NCBI GenBank assembly: GCA_021397845.1
Contig: CM038039.1
Location: 178,596,526 to 178,660,525 of the forward strand
Source: Areca catechu
Lineage: Eukaryota; Streptophyta; Magnoliopsida; Arecales; Arecaceae
Length of the DNA: 64,000 nt
Direction of reading: 5' to 3'
The notes below the pieces were generated by a model that was not told where the DNA came from, searched no databases, and worked only from the letters and a program-made list of their open reading frames with translations. This document shows positions 32,270 through 42,413 of the stretch, piece after piece (the first letter of the stretch is position 1; the number at the start of each line of letters is the position of its first letter). A program made the position numbers and the translations under genes.

Positions 32270-33480
32270 TTTCTTCTACCAAGTAAGGCCCTTTCTAATT
32301 AGATGAGAGCTTACCTTTTTGGTCAGGTTAGAAAACTTCAGCTCGGCAAAACACTAGATCATCAACTTTCCAAACTTTGCCCCTGACCTTGGTGTTGAAG
32401 TAACTGGTGAACCTAAACTGATATGCTACCATCTTGATGTGTGCCTTCTCCCGAACCTCATCTATTAGGTCTAGGTCTATAGGTCACCTTTTTGAGTTAG
32501 TTTGCTCATTATAATTTGTGACCCTTACTGAGGGTACTCCTATCTTGACAAGTATTACTATCTCAGTTCTAAAAGCAAAGCTGAAGATGTTTCTCCCATC
32601 AGAACCCTTAGTGTAGTTAGTATGCCCAGAGCACATGTTGAAGCTCATCGAGCCATGACCCTTTAGCCTTGCCAAGCCTCTTCTAAATTCCTTATAGGAT
32701 GGCCTAATTCATAATCTCGACCTCATGAGGATGCACTATCGAGGTGAGGTAATGCAAGAGGGAATAATGGCTCTTCACATGAAATCTATTACTTTAGATT
32801 TGGTGATGCAGGCTTAGCCTCCACCCATCTTGTAAAGTAATGAATAGCAACTAGCAGGAACTTACATTGCCCAGAAGCCAGAGGGAATAGACTAAAGATG
32901 TCCATTCCCCAATGTGTAAAAAAGTCATGGGTACATACATATAGGAGTGATCAGTATAGCCTGAAGAAGATGTTAGCATTCCTTTAATAGGCATCATATT
33001 TATTATAAATTTCTTAGTGTCGTACTACATGGTCGACCAATAATAGCCTATTAGAGAAACTTATATGCTAGGGCTTTCTTCCTGATGTGATCTCCACAGA
33101 TCCCTTCATGAACCTTCCTCAGTGTGAATTCCACTTTTCATGGCCATAAGCATATGAGGCATAGAGAAAATGACTACTTGTAGAGTTTCCCCTCATGTAA
33201 CAAGTACTTGGAGGATTTGTACTTGATCCTTCAGGTTGCCTTTTGATCCATAGGGAGTTGATCATTTCTCAAGAAATTGATCAGTGGGTCTATCAAGCAT
33301 GGTTTATGATCGAGCTGCATGACTTTCGATGACTTCTCAATGGTTGGCTTTTTGATTGTTGGAAGTAGGCTCCTTGAAGAAGTGCCATAAGTGTGGTAGT
33401 TACCATTTTGGCCAACGAATCTGCTTAGGAGTTATCTTCCCTTAGAATCTAATTGATTTCAAAGCTACGAAGATCACTGG
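32270..33480 (-). pseudogene. Tat2 integrase remnant
   Basis: Minus-strand pieces align in order with Tat1 integrase. The part at 32675-32484 contains FAFRTEIVILVKIGVPSV, parallel to the Tat1 FGSEAVIPVEV region, and RVTNYNEQTN. Further down come GKVWKVDDLVF and QKGKLSSN, parallel to GDLVLRKAEV and GKLSPNWEGP. Many stops and frameshifts; not functional. Confidence 0.7.
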
Positions 33481-33495
33481 TTAATTTTTTAACTT

Positions 33496-34075
33496 TCAGA
33501 GATATTTGATCATGTTTTCTTCTCGAACCTTGGAGTTGCTTTTAACATGGCTGATAATTAATTGAGACTCACTATAGTCTCTCAGATCTTGCACTCCCAG
33601 CTTTTTGATGATATTGAGCCCTGCTATCAGGGCTTTGTATTTAGTCTCATTATTGGTTGTAAGAAATTCAAGGCATAGACCATGCTTGAAAATAATTCTT
33701 TCTAGGCTGACGATAGATATCCCTACCCCCAATCCTTCAGGGTTGGATAACCCATCCACACATCTCCCATGTATCATTCAAGCTCGGAGGAGTGTCTAAT
33801 GATGGTTTTGACACTTCTAGTTCAACCGGTTCATTGGGAATGGTGCATTTAGCTTGGAAGTTGGTCAGTATCTGGGTCTTGATTGATGATCCAGGTTGAT
33901 ACCTGATATCAAACTTTGAGAGTTTGATTGCAGACTTGGTCATGCACCCAGACATTTCATGTTGGTGGAGAATGTTCTTCATGGACTGATCGATCAACAA
34001 GTTGATGGTGTAAGCTTGAAAATATGGGCAAAGCTTCAAGCCCTTCCTCAATATATTGGTACCAAAGTTCATCAA
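33496..34075 (-). pseudogene. Tat2 RNase H regions
   Basis: 33777-33496 reads ETKYKALIAGLNIIKKLGVQDL...DYSESQLIISHVK, matching the Tat1 second RNase H. 34075-33737 reads FQAYTINLLIDQSMKNIL...LSKFDIRYQPGSSIKTQIL, the end of the Ty3 RNase H and the link. RT upstream is lost. Confidence 0.8.
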
Positions 34076-34574
34076 GCACCAAAAGGAGAGCTACAAATGC
34101 TAGGGTAGATGGTACAGACCAGCATCTAGGAAGAGATATCTTAAAAGTCCCACTAGAAGTGGCCCTAATGATGGCACTTTAATGCTAAAGTCAATAACAA
34201 TATCAATAGTAGAAGAGTGTAAGCAAGGAAGGCTCGCCTACCTTAAGGAGCTCACCTGAAGCTCCCTTTTATAGGTGGATAGTCCAAAGTATTTCTGGGG
34301 AAACCAAGATCCTATCAAATCTGGTAGGAGGTGGCTGGACCTCCACGTGTCACCAGGGGTCTTTTTGCTGTTAGAAAGGTATCTTATCTCCTTAAATGCA
34401 TCCTTGTCATTAGTCTAAGGTAGGTCATGCTCCATTGAATAGTAGCTCAAGTTATGAGGTATTCAAGCATGCTTGTTTCTCTTGCAGAGATCCTTCAATA
34501 ATTTAGTGATTTCAGGGTGATGGAAAACTTTATCAGGTGGTAATATATGGAGGTGATAGGCATCAGAGTTCTAT

Positions 34575-35999
34575 TGGTGGGGGCACCAGGATCAGACACA
34601 GATTACTGGACCCTATTTGGTTTACCTAGCCATGTGTCAAATTTTGTAATCAACTAGAATTAAGTCCTGTAATAAGTTGGGGTTAGTTAATTTGTCTCAA
34701 CCCTCAACCTTAGTCCAGTTTTTAGTCCTGTACATCAGCTATAAGTCTAGTATGAGCCCAATTTTTGTACAAAAAAGGAGGTTACCCTATTTTGGAGTTC
34801 CACCAGGTCACATCCAGGAGTCAGAGGCCACTACATCAGCCCATTGGATTTTATGTGACAACTCAGGATCCAAGATGCTTCCGGAAACCCTGATTCCTTC
34901 CAAATGCCCTCCAGATGACCAGATTCCCTTCCAGATGCCAGAGCATATTCTCAAAACAAGGCACCCATGATTCCAGAGGTCCACCTACATCCAAGCCCAA
35001 AGAAATCAAGCCCAGATGCCAAGCCCAAGCCCTTAAGAAGCAAGATTCCAGGGAATATTGCTGCTACCAGGCTAACAGGCCACCCTAGCTTCCAGAGGCC
35101 CAAACCCATGCACCCAAGCCCCTTTGGGCCAGTCCCTTGCTGCTCCTAGAGGCCCAACATGCCCCCCTAGGGGTCCTTGAAGTGTTGACCAAGTCTAAGA
35201 GGTGTCCTTGAGTGGAATAGTCAAAGCATGAAGGAAAAAGGAGAAGACTAGGTCAATTCCTAACCTAATGGGGATTTGTTTTTCTAACCTTGATAGGAAA
35301 GGACTTGTATTCCAATTGGGAAGAGGACTTGTAACCCAAGTGTAACCATGGTTAGTGAGGGCATGGAAACTCTATAAATACCCCACCCCTCCCCCTCTTG
35401 TAAGCATCTCTTTCTTATGAATACAATTTGCTGAAATTTGAGTTACTACCTTGTGTTGGTGTTTTATTTTTGTTCTTTGGTTTGTGTTCTTGTGTTTGGA
35501 TGAATTCCTTGCTGCCCTAGCTTCCTTCCATGCCCTAACTCACTGCCATCTAAGCCTTCACACGTCCAAGGAGGAGTGCCTTAGGCTGCCAACCGAGGAG
35601 ATCTTCAACAAGCTTCGAACAGCCATCTTCTAACCCTAATCTTGATTCCTTTCAATCCATAGTTCTTTTCTTATTTTCTTAATTGCTATTTTGATTAACC
35701 CTAATGCTTTTAGGATCCTCGAGATGCTTCATCTCCCTGGAAGAGGCCTTCTTTGCTGCCCGAACTGCCCAGATCTGCCATCATATTCAAGGAAAAGAAG
35801 GCTTCTTCTTCCGGGCTTCGATCAGAGTGCGTGTGAACCCTACTGCTTTAGAATTTCAATCTCTGACCTAATCAACATCCAAACCCCCAATCCCAAGCCA
35901 AACCTTGTTTGCTAACCCCAGCTAACTTAAATTTAATTTGACATATCATAAAATAATTAAAAAATATTTTATTTTTCTGATTGTTTTTAGATTGCATCA
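34575..35999 (+). repeat. 5' LTR of Q
   Basis: It opens with the hairpin TGGTGGGGGCACCA. TATA TCTATAAATA lies at 35371-35380, with CTCTTGTAAG at 35395-35404 and ATGAATACAATTT downstream. It contains the uninterrupted version of the P1 target (CCTTCACACGTCCAAGG, about 35556). After about 35860 its tail differs from the 3' LTR tail, and the edge GATTGCATCA at 35999 is not followed by a clear primer site. Confidence 0.8.
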
Positions 36000-36557
36000 A
36001 GTCCATTGATTGCCATCATTCTTAACCTAATCTTAAGGGAAACTCTCTATCTCAGATCAAGGCAGGATTTCATCACCTGTCTTGGATCCAAAACCACCAT
36101 CATCATACTAACCCAAGCCTAATTAAAATCAATTAGACATAATTTGCCCTAGTGTGCAAGGAGACATCAACAGGTTGGGTCCGAGCTGTGTAGGCCAACT
36201 AGTGCATTTAACCTCTTAGCTATTACTGAAAGCTGGTGTCTAAGGCTGGGGGTCCATAGTCAAACGACCTAAGTGGTGTTGTGGTTTTTAATTGGGTCCC
36301 TGTGAAAGCAGGGGGGCTTCCCACACTTCCATCCCCTACCTTGCCAGTGGAAGGATTAGTTATTAGGTTAGGTGTAAGTTGAGCTGACCCACCTAGTTTC
36401 TGGCTCTAGGTCTAGGAAACCCTAGATTATACTAGCCTTTTCTTTCTCTTTTGCATGCTTTGTTGCATCATTTCATTTTGATTATTTGATTTGTTGCGTG
36501 ACCACTAGATTAGGAACCCAATACCAGTAGACTTAATCCAACCCAACTAGTGTAACC
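36000..36557 (+). other. Leader of Q
   Basis: Untranslated. It shares with the P1, P2, T and R leaders the run CCTAATTAAAATC...TAGACATAATTTGCCCTAG, ACATCAACAGGTTGGGTCC and TAGTGCATTTAACC. No TGGTATCAGAGC primer site is recognisable at its start, unlike its relatives. Confidence 0.7.
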
Positions 36558-38186
36558 ATGAAGTCCAACCCTAGGAGAGCCCAATACTCTGATCCATATA
36601 GGGAGCCCAACCCTAGGAGAACCCAATACTCTGACCCTTACCAAAAGTCCAACTATAAGAAGCCCAATTATCAAGTACCCACCTTCAGTGACACCTCAAA
36701 TCCTGAGGATTACATAGACTGGAAAAAAGACATGGAACAATATCTTGAATGGTATGGCTTAAGTGATGAGAAAAAGTGTCAATTTGTCCAGCTCAGGCTA
36801 GCTGATCAAGCTAGATTATATTGGGACCAAGTAGAAAGACTCAATAATCAGATAGGCAACCTTCCCATTACCACCTGGGAAGCCATGAAGTTAAAGCTTA
36901 GGGCTAAGTATGTTCCCCGATACTATCGGCAGTGCCTTCTAGACCAATGGAATAGGTTATATCAAGGAAATAGGTCTGTGTCGAAGTATATAGCCCAATT
37001 TGAAGAATGTGCCCTTAGGTGTAGCTTAGACAAACTGGAATCAATGACCTTAACCAGGTTTAAGACTGGCCTTCATGAAGACATCGAATGGGAACTATCT
37101 CATTGGCAAATTCAGAACTTAGAGGAAGCCTATAACATAGCTTTGGAATTCGAGTCAATCCTTAGGACTGAACCCATAACCTATGAACCCATAACCCTTA
37201 GTTAGCCTGAACCCCATAGGATCAGCACAACAGACCCTAGCCAGTTTTTCTTTAGCCAAACCCCTCCTACTACCCCATTGGTTCACCAAGATGACCTAGA
37301 AGAAGAAATATATGAGGCTAACCCAAGTTTAGTGGAGGAGTATGAAGATGATGAGTCTATTGTAGATCTAGAGGAAGAAACACCTATAAAAGACCCTAAA
37401 GTAGTTAACTATAACCAAACCCCAATAGAAACCAACCCAGAATTAGTTGAGTTTGAAGCCCAACCCAGTTCAACCATGGAGTCCAATCTAGAAACCCTCA
37501 AGGCCCTAATTGAACAATGGGCCCAAAAAATTACCCAATTCCAAACCTAGTTTACCCAATCCACCACCCTAGAATTAGTTGACCCTGACCAAACCCAGGT
37601 AGAAGCCAATCCAGTGTTAGTTGATCCAGTAGATACCCAGGTTGTAGCCCTAGAGCTAGCTGACTTTAACCACACCCAACCTGTAGTGGAAGAACCTTTA
37701 AAGGAAGAAGACCATGAGGAATTCAGTCCCACTATTAGAGCTTTACTTGAGGAGCCACTAGAAGAAAGCCAAATTAGAGAGCTCAATCCTTTGATTTATG
37801 AACTAGAAGAGTTTATTAAGGACTTAATCTCTTTAGATCAATGCCCTCAAGATGAACTCAACTCTTTGACACAACTTGATCTTTTTCCTGAAATCAATGA
37901 CCCCTTCTTCCATTATGTAGATCCTTTAGATAGACATCAAACCCATAAGGTAAATCTAATTAGTCTAAGACTCATCCCTAAAACCCCTTATAATATTCTA
38001 CTCTTTCTAATTAACACTGAACCATCTCCTTATTTTTCATCCTGCTACACCAACCCTGAACCCACCTCTTATTTTCTACCATTTCAGGAAACTTCTTCTG
38101 TTTTCTTTACTATTAGGTTGCATTTCGTAGAGGTTTGCATACTACATTCATTCATCAAGTCAGTCATGTTTGCTTCCTACTTCTAG
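36558..38186 (+). pseudogene. Gag ORF of Q with capsid domain and C-terminal YFLPF module, two nonsense codons
   Basis: One reading frame of 543 codons, broken only by TAG at 37203-37205 and 37548-37550. Residues about 40-200 form a Retrotrans_gag-type capsid: DYIDWKKDMEQYLEWY, FVQLRLADQARLYWDQ, TWEAMKLKLRAKYVPRYY, LYQGNRSVSKYIAQFEEC, RFKTGL. Then comes a very acidic linker (EEIYEANPSLVEEYEDDES and similar). The C-terminal module has PTSYFLPFQETS...LHFVEV and FASYF before the final TAG. No CCHC zinc knuckle is visible. Both internal stops are TAG and no frameshift exists, so decay is light. Confidence 0.85.
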
Positions 38187-38358
38187 AAGACCCTCTGGCA
38201 TTTACTAAGAGTTCATGTCACATTTTCATGTGCATGTCATGATAGGATCAAGACTAAAGAGTCTATAATCTATTAGGTTTTGTCCCTTAGAGTCCAATAA
38301 AACATCCTTTGATAGGGATGTCTAGTCGAGTCTATTAGGTATTAGTTGAGTCCAATAA
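38187..38358 (+). other. Gag-to-chromodomain spacer of Q
   Basis: It starts with codons for KTLWHLL after the stop, followed by the sister-element spacer signature (GAGTC...TATTAGGTTTTG...CAATAAAA). There is no trace of PR, RT, RNase H or integrase core in 170 bp. Confidence 0.75.
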
Positions 38359-39021
38359 ATGCATAGCCTAAATTACATGTCTGCACTTGCACTACCCTTT
38401 GCACAGCATATGCATATGGAAATTAGTCAAAAGCTAAACGTAACTAATGAACTAACTAACAACTTGGCTAATTTCCATGAGAGAGATAAAGAATTTTGCA
38501 AGGGATTTTATAGTTGTAAAGAATTTTCTGCTCGTGAAGCTGGCCCATCCAAGATAATGAATATCTATGGACCCAATGCCTATGTGTATGAGATACTATC
38601 TGATTTAGGTATTAGCTTTACCATCATCATCTCAGATCTTATAGAGTCTAGGGAGCCAGCAGTATTACCTAGCGAGCACCTTGAGCCTATCCCTCCCTTT
38701 GAGAGAGAACCCATCCCAGAGTGTCCACCAACCAATTGGCCAAATAGTGAGGAAAAGATTGAGAAAATCCTGGATGATTAAGCCATATGTACCCAGAATC
38801 ATGGCTATCAGATGTACTTGGTCCGGTGGCAAGGTCGACCAGAATCTGAGGACTCGTGGATCACCCGTGAGGATCTGCAACACCTCAACCCAGACCTACT
38901 CGAGCACTATGAGAGCCAAGTTATCCCATACTCGACGGGATTGAGTTCCTCCCATCCTGGGAGAATTGATAGGGGCACCAGGATTAGACACAGATTACTA
39001 AACCATATTTGGTTTACCTAG
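38359..39021 (+). pseudogene. Integrase tail plus chromodomain of Q, one nonsense codon
   Basis: One frame of 221 codons with a single TAA at 38779-38781. HMHMEISQKLNVTNE...LANFHERDKEF is the pre-SH3 helix. The GPF/Y-like AREAGPSKIMNIYGPNAYVYE has Ser where T has Phe. SDLIESREP and an acidic linker end in KILDD. After the stop the chromodomain YLVRWQGRPESEDSWI...LQHLNPDLLEHY follows, running past the LTR edge at 38967. The stop falls at the codon right after ILDD, the same place as in P1. Confidence 0.85.
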
Positions 39022-39926
39022 CCATGTGTCGGATTTTGTAATCAACTAGAATTGAGTCCTGTAATAAGTTGAGGTTAGTTGATTTGTCTCAACCCTCAAC
39101 CTTAGTCCAGTTTTGAGTCCTGTACATCAGCCATGAGTCTAGTATAAGCCCAATTTTTGTACAAGAGAAGAGGTTACCCTATTTTAGAGTTCCACCAGGT
39201 CACATCCAGGAGTCAAAGGCCACTACATCAGCCCATTGGATTTTGTGTGACAACCCAGGATCCAAGATGCTTCCGGAAATCCTGATTCCTTCCAGATGCC
39301 CTCCAGATGCCCTGATTCCCTTCCAGATGCCAGAGCATATTCTTAGAACAGGGCACCCATGATTCCAGAGGTCCACCTACATCCAAGCCCGAAGAAATCA
39401 AGCCCAGGTGCCAAGCCCAAGACCTTAAGAAGCAAGATTCCAAGAAATATTCCTGCTACCAGGCTAACAGGCCACCCCAGCTTCCAGAGGCCCAAACCCA
39501 TGAACCCAAGCCCCTTTGGGCTGGCCCCTTGCTACTCCTAGAGGCCCAACATGCCCTCCTAGGCATCCTGAAAGTGTTGACCAAGTCCAAGAGGTGACCT
39601 TAAGTTGAATAGTCAAAGCATGAAGGAAAAAGGAGAAGACTAGGTCAATTCCTAACCTAATGGGGATTTATTTTTCTAACCTAGCTAGGAAAGGACTTGT
39701 AACCCAAGTGTAATCATGGTTAGTGAGGGCATAGAAACTCTATAAATACCCCACCCCTCCCCCTCTTGTAAGCATCTCTTTCTTATGAATACAATTTACT
39801 GAAATTTGAGTTACTACCTTGTGTTGGTGTTTTGTTTTGATTCTTTGGTTAGTGTTCTTGTGCTTGACGAATTCCTTGCTGCCCTAGCTTCCTTCCATGC
39901 CCTAACTCACTACCATCCAAGCCTTC
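38967..39926 (+). repeat. 3' LTR of Q, left part
   Basis: It opens TGATAGGGGCACCA, a mutated form of the hairpin tip, after a GGGAGAAT polypurine end. TATAAATA lies at 39741-39748 and CTCTTGTAAG at 39763-39772, same spacing as the 5' copy. It ends in CCTTC, the P1 target duplication (39922-39926). Confidence 0.9.
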
Positions 39927-41487
39927 TGATGCAGAATGAAAGCTCTGATACCAAAATTAATGCAGAACAAAAGAGATGATGCGATGCGAAAGTAAATTAA
40001 GACTAATTCTTTTTTTTATATATATATTTTCAGAAGTCGGCTTAGACTCAAAGGAAAGTTAAACTAAATATAAAGAAACTATATAATAATTGAAAGCACA
40101 ATTCAAAGAAACTAGATTATCAGAGTTGTTCAGAAGTAAAAGATCGCTGGGGGTTGAGAAACTCCCAGACCTAGGGTTTCCCTCTGAACTTTCAACATGA
40201 CAGAACTAAAGAGAAGGGAAGGGTTATGAACCAGACAGTGATCTTCACAGAGTTTGGTGGAAGGACTCTCTTGAGCAGATTGTTGGATCCTCGGATTCGG
40301 ATATCTTCGCAATGGATCCTCCAATACTGGTCCTTTGGCAGAGTTGGCTTCTCCTGAACTCAGGATCTGGGAAAGAAGAAGAACAAGTTAAGGAACCAGA
40401 TACTCAAAGAAAGGATTTACCATATAAGAAGAACTTGAAATTGATGTTGCTGAAATCCTGATTCTCCTGGATGCTGATCTGACTTCCTTTGGGATTTGCT
40501 CTATATTCGAAGTATCTGATCTAGACCTGGATGCTGGTGGTCGGCCTCTACTTGGAAGAGAGGGGCTGTGAGATGATGAGGTAGATTAGGGTTTGGATGA
40601 TTGGTGGAATGAAGAAGATGATAGGCGGCTAGGGTTTGGAATTGAAGTGGCTAACCTAGGATTTTGGTAGGGTTTGGAGATCTCACACCTCCTCAAGGTT
40701 CCTAGGGAATCCGGATTTACTCTTTCACGGAGCTCAACACCTGAATACAAGTGCGGAAGAGAGAAACACAAAGTTGCTCACACAAAAATTGATTTCATTC
40801 ATCAGTTGTTTTCAAAACTTACAAGAGGGGTTTATTTTATAGGACTTTACAAGAGGTCAGGGTTTTACATCTTCCAATGTGGGACTAATAGGATGGATCT
40901 TCAAATTAGGTTTGTAGAATCAATTCCTTCCCATATGGCCGGCTAAGAGGTTCCATAAATGTTGATTAAAAGCTTCAAATGGTAAGTAGGTGGCGCCTCC
41001 TAGCCTTGCTCTTCAAGAAATATTTTTTTCCTTCCATGGCTCAACTCTTTTGGACACCTCCTTTTCATTCTCCCCAAGTCATGGCTCTTTCCTGTTTTAG
41101 CTTGGCCTTTTAAGGTACATATGGGGCGCCTCCTTGATTTTGGCTTCAAGAAAATTTCTTGCTCCCTTGGGTGTGGGGACCAAGACACTGGGATGGATTT
41201 GTGGCACCTCCTGGACTTTGGCGTGTGGCTGGGAGTGTGGTGCCCAGTTGCTTGGGCTTGGGAGAAAATGTGACACTCTGGAGAAGACATAGACCACTAC
41301 TAGGACTTGAACTGAGTCAACATGACTCAACAAAATTTAAATTGCAGGGAAATACAGACTCAACTAAAATTGAGTTGACCAAGTCAACCCTTATTACAAA
41401 ACCAGAAAACCTTAATTCTTCGGGCAAGGTCAATCAGAGATCCAGATGGAGCCCTGAAGTCTTCTTCTGAGTCTGGTACCCGCACCA
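39927..41487 (-). repeat. 3' LTR of P1
   Basis: 1561 bp. The sense start is TGGTGCGGGTACCA at 41487 (hairpin with one change). Its sense 3' end holds an internal primer-like copy (GCTCTGATACCA on the plus strand at 39942-39953) before the true edge TGATGCAG at 39927. The promoter region in the minus sense includes CTCTTGTAAG at 40827-40818. Confidence 0.93.
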
Positions 41488-42260
41488 ATTCTCCCGGGGT
41501 GGGAGGAACTCGACCCTGTCGAGTATGGATCAAGTTGGCTCTGGTATCTCTCCAAGAGGTCTGGGTTCAATTCTTGTAATTCTTCTCGGGAGATCCAAGA
41601 GTCATCCGAATCTGGCCTTCCTTGCCAGCGGACCAGGTATCTTTGGTATCCTCGATTACGAGTAGAGATAACCTAATCATCCAGGATCTTTTCAATCTGC
41701 TCTTTCCTCACAGGCCAGTTTGTTGGTGGACACACAGGGTCGGGATCTCTCTCAATAACAGGATTAGGCTCAAAAGGCTCACTGGGAATCACAGCTGGCT
41801 CTCTATACTCTACTAGGTCTGTAATGTTGAAAGTGGAGCTAATGCCTAGTTCTGAAGGCAACTCGAGCACATAGGCATTGGACCCTACTCTCTTCACCAC
41901 TCTAAATGGTCCAGCTCCTCTAGCATGTTACTTTCTAACGGTTCCAGGAGGAAACCATTCAGGACTTAACCTAATCATTACATAGTCTCCCTCAACAAAA
42001 GTTTTGACTCACCATTGAGAATCAGCCAACTTCTTATAAGTTTCATTACTCAAATTTATTTTGGTATGAATTTATTTATGCAAGTCTTTTATATGCTGTG
42101 CAAAAACATCAGCAGACTCAGAGACTCATGTGTGGACTGGCAAAGGAGTTAGGTCAAGAGGTGTGTGAGGTTTGTAACCATGCACAATTTCAAATGGACT
42201 CTTACCTGTAGACCTATTGATCGAAACATTGAATGCAATTTCAGCCCTGGACAAAATACA
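41488..42260 (-). pseudogene. Integrase tail plus chromodomain of P1
   Basis: Minus-strand reading begins INRSTGKSPFEIVHGYKP (the region just after the integrase core), then SESADVFAQHIKDLHK, NLSNETYKKLADS, GDYVMIRLSPEWFPPGT, ARGAGPFRVVKRVGSNAYVLEL and SDLVEY-like TDLVEYREP. It reaches KILDD followed by TAG at 41675-41673. The chromodomain then reads YLVRWQGRPDSDDSWI...LQELNPDLLERYQS. It runs up to the polypurine end GGGAGAAT at 41488. Other stops lie near 42145, 42055, 42000 and 41930. No DDE residues are present. Confidence 0.85.
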
Positions 42261-42413
42261 AATCCCAATTCCTGGTGCTCTCAATCAAACCAAAATCTGA
42301 GCCAAAGCCTAGTAAAGGGTCAAGAAAAACTAAACTAGACTAACGACGCATTCCTAAAGAATAGACTTTATTCCAAAGGAACCCTAGGTCTAAACCTAAC
42401 AAACTAAGGCTCT
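42261..42413 (-). other. Gag-to-integrase-tail spacer of P1
   Basis: About 150 bp of non-coding DNA with the sister-element signature (AGAGAGCC...TTAGGTTTAGACC...GAATAAAGT in the minus sense). No pol sequence. Confidence 0.7.

Larger units (their letters stand above)
31341..34569 (-). mobile_element. Decayed Tat-like Gypsy element Tat2
   Basis: Minus-strand fragments of RNase H and integrase lie between a leader/LTR-like part on the right (about 34090-34569, with CCACCTATAAAAGG as TATA in the minus sense near 34270) and a 39-bp tandem block on the left. At 31341-31440 a plus-strand frame ending near 31430 could be the tail of an accessory gene like that of Tat1, which would place the SIRE insertion inside it (weak inference). 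Element Q cuts it at 34575. No intact gag, protease or RT core is seen. Confidence 0.6.
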
